A stretch of DNA of 64,000 nt from Rhodoferax sp. AJA081-3 (GTDB lineage Bacteria; Pseudomonadota; Gammaproteobacteria; Burkholderiales; Burkholderiaceae_C), in assembly GCF_017798165.1 (NCBI RefSeq), contig NZ_CP059068.1, forward strand, positions 992,001-1,056,000. Direction: 5' to 3'. Made by a program: the position numbers and the translations under genes. Of this stretch, positions 55,921-64,000 are shown one piece after another (positions within the stretch are counted from its first letter, which is position 1; each line of letters begins with the position of its first letter). A model generated the notes under the pieces. That model saw only the letters and a list, made by a program, of their open reading frames with translations, did not search any database and was not told the DNA's origin.

Positions 55921-57357
55921 TCAGGCGTAGGCCACACTGGTGGGAACCTTGACATCCACGGCACGTCCGGCGGTGGCGGTCTTCAGCGTGTTCCACAGCA
56001 TGATCACCATGCCACCCAGGTACAGCAGACCACCCAGCAAGCGCAGCACATAAAACGGGTAGGTCGCCTTGACGGACTCCACAAAGGTGTAGGTCAGCGT
56101 GCCGTCGGCATTGATGGCGCGCCACATCAGGCCCTGCATCACACCGGCAATCCACATGGCGGCGATGTAGATCACGATGCCGATGGTGGCGGTCCAGAAG
56201 TGCACCTCGATGGCCTTGACGCTGTACATCTGCTTCTGGCCAAAGAGTTTGGGGATCAGGTAATACATGGAGCCCATGGTCACCAAGCCCACCCAACCCA
56301 GGGCTCCCGAGTGCACGTGGCCCACGGTCCAGTCGGTGTAGTGGCTCAGGGCGTTCACCGTCTTGATGGACATCATGGGGCCTTCAAAGGTGCTCATGCC
56401 GTAGAAGGACAGGGACACAATCAGGAAACGCAGGATGGGGTCATCGCGCAGTTTGTGCCAGGCGCCCGACAGGGTCATGATGCCGTTGATCATGCCGCCC
56501 CAACTGGGCGCCAACAGAATCAGTGAGAACACCATACCGACCGACTGTGTCCAGTCCGGCAGCGCTGTGTAGTGCAGGTGGTGGGGGCCGGCCCACATGT
56601 AGGTGAAGATCAGCGCCCAGAAGTGGACGATGGACAGGCGGTAGCTATAGACAGGACGCTCAGCCTGCTTGGGGATGAAGTAATACATCATGCCCAGGAA
56701 ACCAGCAGTCAGGAAGAAACCCACCGCATTGTGGCCATACCACCACTGCACCATCGCGTCTTGCACACCGGCATATGCCGAGTAACTTTTCATCCAGTCC
56801 GCGGGAATGGCGGCACTGTTGACCAAGTGCAAGATGGCCACGGCCAGAATAAACGCACCAAAGAACCAGTTGGCCACGTAGATGTGTTTAACCCGGCGTG
56901 TGCCAATGGTGCCAAAAAACACAATGGCAAACGACACCCAGACCAGGGTGATCAGAATGTCAATGGGCCACTCCAGCTCGGCGTATTCCTTGCCTTGGGT
57001 GTAGCCCAGTGGCAGGGAAATGGCGGCCGCCACAATCACCAGTTGCCAACCCCAAAACGTAAATGCGGCCAGTTTGTCGCCAAACAGCCGCACCTGGCAG
57101 GTCCGCTGCGCCACGTAATAAGCCGAGGCAAACAAACCGCAACCCCCAAACGCAAAAATCACCGCGTTGGTGTGCAGCGGTCTGAGCCTGCCGTAACTGA
57201 GCCAGGATATGCCGAAGTTGAGTTCGGGCCAGGTCAGCTGCGCGGCGATGATGACACCGACCAGCATGCCCACCACGCCCCAGACGACCGTCATGATGGC
57301 GAACTGGCGCACAACCGTATCGTTGTAAACAGTCGCTTTTTGATTTGCAAATGCCAT
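55921..57357 (-). CDS. ccoN: cbb3 cytochrome c oxidase catalytic subunit I
   Basis: Start 57357 ([15 protein letters not shown]) gives 478 residues with about twelve membrane helices. Heme and copper histidine regions are seen in [48 protein letters not shown] and [17 protein letters not shown]. It reduces oxygen to water with high affinity, for growth at low oxygen. An FNR-type box at 57418-57431 is centred 67 bp before the start, fitting a -41.5 site. The operon continues ccoO-Q-P-G-H. Confidence 0.96.
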   Translation of the reverse strand: MAFANQKATVYNDTVVRQFAIMTVVWGVVGMLVGVIIAAQLTWPELNFGISWLSYGRLRPLHTNAVIFAFGGCGLFASAYYVAQRTCQVRLFGDKLAAFTFWGWQLVIVAAAISLPLGYTQGKEYAELEWPIDILITLVWVSFAIVFFGTIGTRRVKHIYVANWFFGAFILAVAILHLVNSAAIPADWMKSYSAYAGVQDAMVQWWYGHNAVGFFLTAGFLGMMYYFIPKQAERPVYSYRLSIVHFWALIFTYMWAGPHHLHYTALPDWTQSVGMVFSLILLAPSWGGMINGIMTLSGAWHKLRDDPILRFLIVSLSFYGMSTFEGPMMSIKTVNALSHYTDWTVGHVHSGALGWVGLVTMGSMYYLIPKLFGQKQMYSVKAIEVHFWTATIGIVIYIAAMWIAGVMQGLMWRAINADGTLTYTFVESVKATYPFYVLRLLGGLLYLGGMVIMLWNTLKTATAGRAVDVKVPTSVAYA

Positions 57358-57417
57358 GTTTCTCTCTTTTGGGTTGAAGCTTGTGGAGGATTTTTGCTGG
57401 TGAGGGGCTCGGTGACC

Positions 57418-57431
57418 TTGACCCAGGTCAA
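57418..57431. promoter_or_regulatory. FNR/ANR-type box before ccoN
   Basis: TTGACCCAGGTCAA fits TTGAy-N4-rTCAA with matched arms TTGAC/GTCAA. If centred at -41.5, transcription would start near 57383, about 26 bp before the ccoN start codon. Confidence 0.75.
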
Positions 57432-57457
57432 GCACACACCAAAGACCTTAAAAATAT

Positions 57458-57595
57458 TCAGGTATCTTTCAGAATACGTTCGCCTTCGGCCTCAATGTCT
57501 TCAAACTGCCCGCGGTCTATGGCCCACCATAAACCGCCCAGTATGAAAAACACCAACACCACCGACAGCGGGATCAGCAAATACAGAATATCCAT
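57458..57595 (-). CDS. ccoS: cbb3 oxidase maturation protein CcoS
   Basis: A 45-residue protein starting MDILYLLIPLSVVLVFFILG. One membrane helix is followed by GGLWWAIDRGQFEDIEAEGE, the CcoS signature. It is needed for cofactor insertion into cbb3 oxidase. Its ATG shares one base with the ccoI stop (TGATG). It lies upstream of the ccoN promoter. Confidence 0.92.
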   Translation of the reverse strand: MDILYLLIPLSVVLVFFILGGLWWAIDRGQFEDIEAEGERILKDT

Positions 57596-59967
57596 CAGAC
57601 AGCCTTTCTTGGCGTGGGCAAAACAGCGACCCGACTGGGCGCAAGGCGCAGGGCATTGAGTACCACCAGCAAGGAGCTGGCGGCCATACCCAAGCCGGCC
57701 AGCCAGGCTGGCAGCAGGCCCACAACGGCCAACGGTACACAGGCCGCGTTGTAAAGTAAAGCCCACCACAGGTTCTGCCGCACCACGGCCATGGTGCGCC
57801 GTGCCAACTGCAGTGTGTGCACCACAGCCATCAACTGCTCGCCCAGAATCACAAAATCTGCCTTGGACTGCGCCAGTGGAGCAGCCTGGCCAAACGCAAA
57901 CGAGGCATGGGCCCCGGCCAGCACCGGACCGTCGTTCAGGCCATCACCCACCATGGCCACGGTGTGGCCCTGGGCCTGCAACTGGCGCAAGACATTCAGC
58001 TTGTCCTGGGGTGTGCACGCACCATGGGCCTGGGTAATGCCAGCCTGGGCGGCCACCCGGGCCACGGACACAGATCCGTCCCCCGACAGCATCAACACAT
58101 CAACACCCAGTGTTTTCAGTGCAGACACGGCCTCTGCGGCCTGGGGGCGAAGGTCTTCCTGCAGGATGAAGCTTGCCAGCCAACCCTGGTCGTCGCGCAA
58201 ATGGACCTGCAAGCCGGGTACACAACGCGCAGGCACCGCGCAGTAACTGGCCGACCCCAGGCGCAAAGCCGCCACGCTGGGTTCGGCGGCATTCAGGCCC
58301 ACCCCGTACGCCAAACCAGCCACACCCTCCCCTGCACTTTCGGTGACGGCTTCACAGGTCCAGGTGGGTTCTTGACCACCCTGTTGTGGGGTGCTTGCCA
58401 AACGCGAGGCCTGTTCTTTCACCAAGGCACGCGACACCGGGTGCAGTGAATGCTGCGCCAGAGCCGCAGCCATGGCCAGTGCCTGCTGTGCCGACACACC
58501 CGCGCGTGTTTCCACAGCATCCAGCACCATGGCATCGCGCGTCAGCGTGCCGGTCTTGTCAAACACCAGCGTGTCCACCTTGGCCAGGGCCTCCAGCCCC
58601 TGCAGGCGGCGCACCAGCACACCACCACGTGCCAGGTTGCCGGCAGCGGCCAACATGGCGGCCGGTGTGGCCAGCGACAAGGCGCAGGGGCAGGTCACCA
58701 CCAGCACGGCCACCGCCACCATCAGCGCATGGCCGGGGTCACGCCCCCACCACCAGGCGCAGGCGCCCGCGGCCGCCAGCAGCACGGCAATCAAAAAAGG
58801 CTTGGCAATACGGTCGGCCAGCACTGCGCCCTCGGGCTTGGTGGCAGACGCACTTTCCATCAGCGCCACGATCTGCGCAAAACGGGTGGCTGCACCCACG
58901 CGCTCCACACGCAGCTGCACCGTGCCCGTCAGGTTGTGGCTGCCGGACCAAACCAACTCACCCACGCGGCGGGCCAGCGGGCGGGACTCACCCGTCAGCA
59001 AGGCCTCGTCCACGCGGGTGCTACCCACCGTCAACACACCATCGGCCGTAAAGGTCTCGCCCGGGTGCACCCGCAGCACATCACCCACCTGCACGCGGCG
59101 GGCTGCCACGCGGGCAAACTGGCCGTCGGGCAACTGGCGCTCCACGCTGTCGGGCAGGCGGTTCATCAGGGCCTCCAGCGCGCCTGCGGTGCGGTCCCGC
59201 AAACGCAGCTCCAGCCAGCGGCCGGTCAGCAAGAAGAACACAAACATGGTCAGCGAGTCGAAATACACCTCGCGGCCAAAAACACCCTGTGGCTCGAAGG
59301 TACCCACCGTGCTCACGGCAAAGGTGATCACCATGCCCAGGGCAACCGGCAGGTCCATGCTGACCCGCGCGTGGGCCAGGTCGCGCAGCGCATTGCGAAA
59401 GAAGGGGCCACAGGAGAACAGCATGACCGGCAGCGTCAGCACCCAGGATGCCCAGCGCAACAGCTGCTCCATCTCGCCGCTCAGGTCACCCGGCAGCGCA
59501 ACGTAGGCCGGGTAGGCATACATCATGACCTGCATCATGCACAGCCCCGCCACCAGCCAGCGCCACAGGGCCTGGCGGGTCTCACGCTTGCGGCGCTCGC
59601 TGGCAAACACATCATTGGCCGGCACGGCGCGGTAGCCGCTGGCCAGCACGGCCTGCATCCACACCGATGGCATCACATGTGCGGCCGACCACACAATTCT
59701 GGCCCGGTGGCTGGCCGCACCCACCTGGGCGCTCAGCACGCCGGGCACGGCTTTGAGCGCGTCCTCCACGGTGAGCGAACAGGCCGCGCAGTGCATGCCT
59801 TCGATCACCACATTGGACTCCCAGCACCCCGGCTCCTGCGCAGACGGCCGGCTGAAGGCGCTCCACTCCTGCGGGTCATCCAGCAGGGCCAAAACGTCCC
59901 GCGCAGGCACGACCGCTGACGACGGATCGACGGGCAAAGCCTGGATCACGGTAGCGGTAGTAAGCAT
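57595..59967 (-). CDS. ccoI: Copper-translocating P-type ATPase of cbb3 oxidase assembly
   Basis: About 790 residues. The N-terminal metal-binding domain has GMHCAACS. The membrane part has the copper motif CPC in VTCPCALSLATP, the phosphorylation site DKTGTLTR, the TGES loop and the hinge GDGLNDGPVLA. CcoI/FixI exports copper for the CcoN active site. The start is uncertain: ATGs at 59997, 59976 and 59967 all lack a ribosome site, and the latest is chosen because an FNR box ends the promoter region at 60003. Its stop overlaps ccoS as TGATG. Confidence 0.93.
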   Translation of the reverse strand: MLTTATVIQALPVDPSSAVVPARDVLALLDDPQEWSAFSRPSAQEPGCWESNVVIEGMHCAACSLTVEDALKAVPGVLSAQVGAASHRARIVWSAAHVMPSVWMQAVLASGYRAVPANDVFASERRKRETRQALWRWLVAGLCMMQVMMYAYPAYVALPGDLSGEMEQLLRWASWVLTLPVMLFSCGPFFRNALRDLAHARVSMDLPVALGMVITFAVSTVGTFEPQGVFGREVYFDSLTMFVFFLLTGRWLELRLRDRTAGALEALMNRLPDSVERQLPDGQFARVAARRVQVGDVLRVHPGETFTADGVLTVGSTRVDEALLTGESRPLARRVGELVWSGSHNLTGTVQLRVERVGAATRFAQIVALMESASATKPEGAVLADRIAKPFLIAVLLAAAGACAWWWGRDPGHALMVAVAVLVVTCPCALSLATPAAMLAAAGNLARGGVLVRRLQGLEALAKVDTLVFDKTGTLTRDAMVLDAVETRAGVSAQQALAMAAALAQHSLHPVSRALVKEQASRLASTPQQGGQEPTWTCEAVTESAGEGVAGLAYGVGLNAAEPSVAALRLGSASYCAVPARCVPGLQVHLRDDQGWLASFILQEDLRPQAAEAVSALKTLGVDVLMLSGDGSVSVARVAAQAGITQAHGACTPQDKLNVLRQLQAQGHTVAMVGDGLNDGPVLAGAHASFAFGQAAPLAQSKADFVILGEQLMAVVHTLQLARRTMAVVRQNLWWALLYNAACVPLAVVGLLPAWLAGLGMAASSLLVVLNALRLAPSRVAVLPTPRKAV

Positions 59968-60002
59968 GGGGGCCATTGTGCGGCGAAATGTTCGCATAGC
60001 GC

Positions 60003-60016
60003 TTGACCTATATCAA
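60003..60016. promoter_or_regulatory. FNR/ANR-type box between ccoI and uspA
   Basis: TTGACCTATATCAA fits TTGAy-N4-rTCAA. The centre is 65 bp before the uspA ATG, fitting a -41.5 site with a 24-base leader. Leftward, the same geometry places a start point at about the ccoI start codon. Confidence 0.7.
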
Positions 60017-60074
60017 GCCCTGCCACGGCCGTGGGCAGTACGCTGGAGCCCTACAACTCGCAAGGAGCAAAAGC

Positions 60075-60518
60075 ATGTACCAACGAATTCTGGTCGCTAC
60101 CGATGGCTCGGAACTGTCCCAAAAAGCGGTCACCAGTGCCATAGACCTGGCAGCACTGTGTGGCGCCGAGTTGGTGGCCGTATCGGTGGTACCACGCTAC
60201 CCCCAAAGTTACTTCGAAGGCGGCATGGTGCTGCAACCCGAAGAGATGCAGCGGGTCGAAAAACAATGGGCAGACAAGGGTCAGTCGGTGGTGGATGCCG
60301 TCAAACACACCGCAGCCGCCAAAGGTGTGAAGACCCAGGCCATCACCCTCACATCCGACGTGGTGTCCGACGCACTGATATCCGCCGCCACCAAACACCA
60401 GTGCGACTTGATCGTCATGGCCTCACACGGCCGCAGGGGCATTCAGCGCCTGCTGCTGGGCAGTGAGACACAGCATGTGCTGACCCATGCCAGCATTCCG
60501 GTGTTGGTTCTTAAGTGA
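60075..60518 (+). CDS. Universal stress protein (UspA family)
   Basis: A 147-residue UspA-family protein starting MYQRILVATDGSELSQKAV, with GGAG seven bases upstream. The ATP-binding motif appears as MASHGRRGIQRLLLGSETQHVL, close to the G-2x-G-9x-G(S/T) pattern. The FNR-type box suggests induction at low oxygen, as known for several Usp proteins in Pseudomonas anaerobic survival. It is divergent from ccoI. A dispersed repeat follows 5 bp after its stop. Confidence 0.92.
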   Translation: MYQRILVATDGSELSQKAVTSAIDLAALCGAELVAVSVVPRYPQSYFEGGMVLQPEEMQRVEKQWADKGQSVVDAVKHTAAAKGVKTQAITLTSDVVSDALISAATKHQCDLIVMASHGRRGIQRLLLGSETQHVLTHASIPVLVLK

Positions 60519-60523
60519 AAATG

Positions 60524-60572
60524 GCCTGCAGCCCCCGCGAAACATAATCATACAGCTATCATATTAATAGCA
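60524..60572 (-). repeat. Dispersed repeat copy between convergent uspA and HD-GYP genes
   Basis: Plus strand: GCCTGCAGCCCCCGCGAAA, a spacer, then the hairpin GCTATCATATTAATAGC. It has the same orientation as the copy at 15698, opposite to 31320 and 35163. It lies between the 3' ends of two convergent genes. Confidence 0.78.
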
Positions 60573-60603
60573 GAATTTGAGCATGCAGGTAGGGAAAGAC
60601 GCA

Positions 60604-61650
60604 CTACGCCGCTTCTTCCTGGTAGCGATTGCGGATCTCCATCACATCTTCCCAAGCGTTCAAAAAGGCTTGAACGCACTGTGGGTCGAAATGAGTACCG
60701 GAGCCAGCGACCAAAAAGTCAACCGCCGCTTCCAGGGTCCATGCTTCTTTGTAAGGCCGTTCAGAAGTAAGCGCATCAAAGACGTCAGCGACAGCGACTA
60801 TTCGACTGAATAAAGGGATGTCCGCCCCCCGCATACCCGCTGGATAACCTGTTCCATCGAACTTCTCGTGGTGCCCAAGGGCGATTTCGGCCCCGGCTTG
60901 CAAGACCTTGGAAGAACTCCCCTTCAACAGCTCGTAGCCAAAAACGGCATGCATCTTCATAACCTCAAATTCGTCTGCATCGAGTCGCCCCGGCTTGAGC
61001 AGAATTTTGTCGGCTATCCCCACCTTGCCAATATCGTGCATGGGCGCAGCTTCCAGCAACAATTCCTGATCCTCTAAAGCCAAGCCCAGACCACGAGCAA
61101 TCAATTGGGAGTAGTGGGCCATACGCAAGATGTGGGCACCTGTCTCCGGGTCTCGGTACTCAGCAGCCTTGCACAGTCGAAAAACAGTCTCCCGCTCCCG
61201 TGCCACGATTTCCACTGTGGCTTTTCGTACTTCGTCAGCCAGCCACATGGCGCGGTCCGTCAGTTGTTTGCGCGCATCACTCACCAGCAACATATTGCGT
61301 GTGCGCGCCAGAAACTCCACTTTATCGACAGGTTTTGTCAAGAAGTCGTTGGCACCAAGGTCCAATGCCCGGTAACGCAGCTGCTTCTGGTCATTGGCCG
61401 TAATCATGACAACCGGAACCACATCCCGGCCGGGAATTTCGCGCAACAAGCGCATGAACTCCAGGCCATCGATATCGGGCATCATGTAGTCCACAATAAT
61501 CAAGTCGGGATCATTACCAACCAACCAGGCAAGTGCTTCACGGGCTTGCGCAAAGGTGTGTGGCACACAATCACCAAGCTTCTTCACCAGCGCGGCAAAC
61601 AGAATGAGATTGATCTCAGTGTCGTCAATGATCAGTACTTGATGGGCCAC
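60604..61650 (-). CDS. Response regulator with HD-GYP c-di-GMP phosphodiesterase domain
   Basis: A 348-residue RpfG-type protein. The receiver (1-120) has DDTEINLIL, the phosphoacceptor Asp in IIVDYMMPDIDG and Lys in DFLTKPVDKVEF. The HD-GYP domain (about 150-340) shows HDIGKVGIADKILLKPG and GHHEKFDGTGYPAGMRG, with the metal-binding and GYP residues intact. It should hydrolyse cyclic di-GMP when phosphorylated. The hybrid kinase gene 34 bp upstream on the same strand is its probable partner. Confidence 0.93.
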   Translation of the reverse strand: MAHQVLIIDDTEINLILFAALVKKLGDCVPHTFAQAREALAWLVGNDPDLIIVDYMMPDIDGLEFMRLLREIPGRDVVPVVMITANDQKQLRYRALDLGANDFLTKPVDKVEFLARTRNMLLVSDARKQLTDRAMWLADEVRKATVEIVARERETVFRLCKAAEYRDPETGAHILRMAHYSQLIARGLGLALEDQELLLEAAPMHDIGKVGIADKILLKPGRLDADEFEVMKMHAVFGYELLKGSSSKVLQAGAEIALGHHEKFDGTGYPAGMRGADIPLFSRIVAVADVFDALTSERPYKEAWTLEAAVDFLVAGSGTHFDPQCVQAFLNAWEDVMEIRNRYQEEAA

Positions 61651-61684
61651 GGACAGGTACTCATTAAATATGGAGACATCTTAG

Positions 61685-64000
61685 TCAGTTTGTCTCTTCA
61701 AGAGGTATGACCGGGATCAGCTTCTCCATTTCTATTTCCAGCAAACTCAGCCGCACCTGAGCGCCCGCCGCGTTCTGAGCGATCGCACATTGCTCCATTT
61801 CGAAAGCCAAGGCACCTGCCGGCTCCGCCCCAAACATGGCCAGAGTTCCCTTGAGGGCGTGTGCTACGTGCAACACTGACTGCAGGTCGCCCTGCGCAAG
61901 GCCGTCGCGCAATCTTTTCAACTCCTGCGGCCACTGGTTCACAAAGGGTTGAGCAATGATGTGCAGCACATCCTGGTCGACCAACGTAATGCCATGGGCA
62001 TAGTCGAATGCCGCCGACGGGGGTGGGCTTGCAGCAAGGAGAGCAGCCTGCGTCTGCAGACGCAGAGCGCGAGGTGACGAGAAATGCTGCAGCATCTGCT
62101 GCAACTCCTGGGCCTTGATGGGTTTGGACAGGTATTCGTCCATGCCTGCGGCCAGGCAACGCTCACGGTCGGACTCCATGGCATTGGCGGTCATGGCAAT
62201 GATGGGGGTATGTCGGTCGGTCTCCATCGCACGGATACGCCGCGTGGCTTCCAGCCCATCCATCACGGGCATCATCATGTCCATCAGGATGACGTCAAAT
62301 GCATGTTGCGCAAACATATCCAGTGCGATCTGGCCATTGGCAGCAACTTCCACGTGGTGGCCCCATCGCGTCAACAGGGTCACGGCCAGTTTCTGGTTGA
62401 CAACATGGTCCTCCACCAGCAACACATTGAGCAGCACCTGGCTCTCGCGGATGAGATGACTGGTCACCAGCGCCTGGGGTTGAGAGGTATCTGCATTCAA
62501 CACCCGCGCAAGCGCCTGCAGCAGTTCATCCCGTGCTATGGGTTTGCTGAGGTAACCCACTATGCCCACGTCACTGGCCCGTTGCGCATCGCCCTTCACG
62601 CCTGCGGAGGACAGCATCACAATGGGGATCTTGCGCAACTTCTGCATACGACCAACCTGTTCGGCTGCGGCAAACCCGTCCATATCAGGCATTTGCGCAT
62701 CCAGCAGAATCAGATCGCAGGGATGCCCCTGCAGCGAAGCTGCGTCCAGCCAGTCCAGAGCCTCCTGTCCGCTAGCCGCGGTGTGGGTGATCACCCCTTC
62801 ACTTTCCAGGGTACGCGATAACACCAAGCGATTGACCGCGTTGTCATCGACGATCAGTGCCTTGCTTCCGGCGAACCGCACAACGGGAGCCAGCAACACA
62901 GGTGCACTGGTATCCACATCCATTTGCAGCGTGAAGTGGAACGTGCTGCCTTGGCCCGGCACACTCTCGACCCAGATACGGCCACCCATAGCCGCCACCA
63001 GGCGTGCACAAATGGTCAGGCCCAGGCCGGTACCGCCGTATCTGCGGGTGGTCGAGCTGTCCTCCTGCGAGAACGCATCAAATATGGCCTGTTGCTTGTC
63101 CAACGGAATGCCGATGCCACTGTCACGCACGGAAAAGTGCAATGTCGCTGGCCGCTCATGCGCACTGGCATGGGCGACACGGACCACTATTTCGCCCCTT
63201 TCGGTGAACTTGATGGCGTTGCCAATGATGTTCAACAGAATCTGGCGCAAACGCCCTGGGTCGCCTAGCACACCCATGGAAACATCTTCTGCCACGTCAG
63301 ACACGAGTTCCAGACCCTTTTCATTGGCGCGCAGAGCAACCGACTTCAGGGTGTCTGCAACCGCATGGCCCAGATGGAAGGGTATGTGTTCTATCAGCAG
63401 CTTACCGGCTTCTATCTTGGAGAAATCCAGAATGTCGTTGATCACCCGTAGCAGCGCATCCGCAGACGACTTCACGATGCTGAGGTATTCCCGTTGCTCC
63501 GCATCCAGCGTGGTATCGAGCAGCAGCTCCGTCATGCCAATGACGCCGTTCATGGGTGTCCGAATTTCATGGCTCATATTGGCCAGGAAGTCCGACTTTG
63601 CATGGCTTGCGGCCTCTGCGTCGTCTTTGGCTTTTTGTAGCTCAGCCTCAGCCTGCTTGGAAGCGGTAATGTCGGTGAAATAGCCATTCCAGACCCAACC
63701 GCCATGGGAGAGCTGGCGCGGGTGGGCTTCGCCGTGTACCCAAACGATGGCACCGGTTTGCAGATGCACCATACGAAAGTCCACCGCTTGCGCCTGGGCA
63801 TGGGCATTCGCTACCCCCAGCCCAGTGGAGAAGACATCCTGGTCTTCAGGGTAGACGCGGTCCAGCAACAGCGCAGTGGTGTCCAGAATGGCATCTGCAC
63901 GCACACCGCATATCGCTTCGATAGAGTCGCTGATGAAGGTGATCTTTAGCCTTCCGTCGGGCTCCGCGTAGTACTGAAATACGGCTACGGGGATATTTTC
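61685..64000 (-). CDS. PAS hybrid histidine kinase with two receivers and Hpt, partial
   Basis: The frame is open to the right edge, so the N-terminus is missing; 771 residues are present. In order there are a PAS-like sensor (from about [19 protein letters not shown] to [14 protein letters not shown]), HisKA with [20 protein letters not shown], an ATPase domain ([17 protein letters not shown]), a first receiver ([24 protein letters not shown]), a second receiver ([27 protein letters not shown]) and a C-terminal Hpt ([13 protein letters not shown]). This is BarA-like phosphorelay architecture. It is probably cotranscribed with the HD-GYP regulator gene downstream. Confidence 0.92.
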   Translation of the reverse strand, partial: ENIPVAVFQYYAEPDGRLKITFISDSIEAICGVRADAILDTTALLLDRVYPEDQDVFSTGLGVANAHAQAQAVDFRMVHLQTGAIVWVHGEAHPRQLSHGGWVWNGYFTDITASKQAEAELQKAKDDAEAASHAKSDFLANMSHEIRTPMNGVIGMTELLLDTTLDAEQREYLSIVKSSADALLRVINDILDFSKIEAGKLLIEHIPFHLGHAVADTLKSVALRANEKGLELVSDVAEDVSMGVLGDPGRLRQILLNIIGNAIKFTERGEIVVRVAHASAHERPATLHFSVRDSGIGIPLDKQQAIFDAFSQEDSSTTRRYGGTGLGLTICARLVAAMGGRIWVESVPGQGSTFHFTLQMDVDTSAPVLLAPVVRFAGSKALIVDDNAVNRLVLSRTLESEGVITHTAASGQEALDWLDAASLQGHPCDLILLDAQMPDMDGFAAAEQVGRMQKLRKIPIVMLSSAGVKGDAQRASDVGIVGYLSKPIARDELLQALARVLNADTSQPQALVTSHLIRESQVLLNVLLVEDHVVNQKLAVTLLTRWGHHVEVAANGQIALDMFAQHAFDVILMDMMMPVMDGLEATRRIRAMETDRHTPIIAMTANAMESDRERCLAAGMDEYLSKPIKAQELQQMLQHFSSPRALRLQTQAALLAASPPPSAAFDYAHGITLVDQDVLHIIAQPFVNQWPQELKRLRDGLAQGDLQSVLHVAHALKGTLAMFGAEPAGALAFEMEQCAIAQNAAGAQVRLSLLEIEMEKLIPVIPLEETN

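Overview
The window looks like a chromosome segment of a GC-rich betaproteobacterium of the order Burkholderiales, most likely family Comamonadaceae (Rhodoferax/Polaromonas/Curvibacter type). This is inferred from protein character and gene order: an isc operon with dnaQ and tRNA-Val, uvrB next to an aromatic/aspartate aminotransferase, an intracellular PHB depolymerase followed by an RnfB-like ferredoxin, and a GntR-mutase-meaB-pccBA block. No phage, plasmid or transposase gene was seen. About sixty protein genes, one tRNA and no gene-free stretch over 300 bp were found.

Layout. 1-1345: end of a glycerate/hydroxypyruvate operon (ttuD, hyi). 1490-4366: a beta-ketoadipyl-CoA thiolase and a secreted serine hydrolase. 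4398-10618: tRNA-Val, dnaQ and the complete iscRSUA-hscBA-fdx operon, with an IscR-type site before iscR. 10674-15746: uvrB, a 1-kb foldback block holding one small NTF2-like gene between two inverted copies of a palindromic repeat, then ybgC and an aminotransferase. 15893-19578: PHB depolymerase with a histone-H1-like tail, an RnfB-like ferredoxin, and a chemoreceptor with a C-terminal Cache domain. 19688-31308: a cyclic-nucleotide-gated MscS channel and the propionyl-CoA to succinyl-CoA pathway (VOC epimerase, pccA, pccB, meaB, mcm, GntR regulator), interrupted by a vapBC module and a GNAT-NTF2 fusion. 31393-32101: a second vapBC module. 32247-47503: mainly signalling (two hybrid kinases with response regulators, an Aer-like receptor, a GGDEF-EAL protein), plus an EamA transporter, dusA, an unknown two-part protein, and an ornithine-carbamoyltransferase-like half protein divergent from a CRP/FNR regulator. 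47740-60518: a wax ester synthase/DGAT and a low-oxygen respiration island (safE-like gene, hemN, fnr, ccoHGPQON, ccoS, ccoI, uspA). 60604-64000: an HD-GYP response regulator and a hybrid kinase cut by the right edge.

How it works together. Four palindromes of the FNR/ANR type (TTGAy-N4-rTCAA) lie before hemN/fnr, ccoN, uspA/ccoI and the OTC-like/CRP-like divergent pair, suggesting one oxygen-responsive regulon centred on the Fe-S Fnr encoded here. The isc operon supplies clusters to Fnr, HemN, CcoG and the RnfB-like protein. The mutase block and the PHB depolymerase both handle short acyl-CoA/polyester carbon.

Most unusual signals. (1) A dispersed short repeat of about 45-50 bp (a GCTAy/rTAGC hairpin, a spacer of about 20 nt, then a CGGGGGCT end) sits at the 3' ends of genes. 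Recognisable copies also lie in frame inside hscA, mcm and the phaZ tail. (2) A 1-kb foldback cassette lies between uvrB and ybgC. (3) A stand-alone OTCase N-domain pseudoenzyme has an FNR-type box upstream. (4) A vapBC module is inserted with overlapping start/stop signals inside the methylmalonyl-CoA operon.
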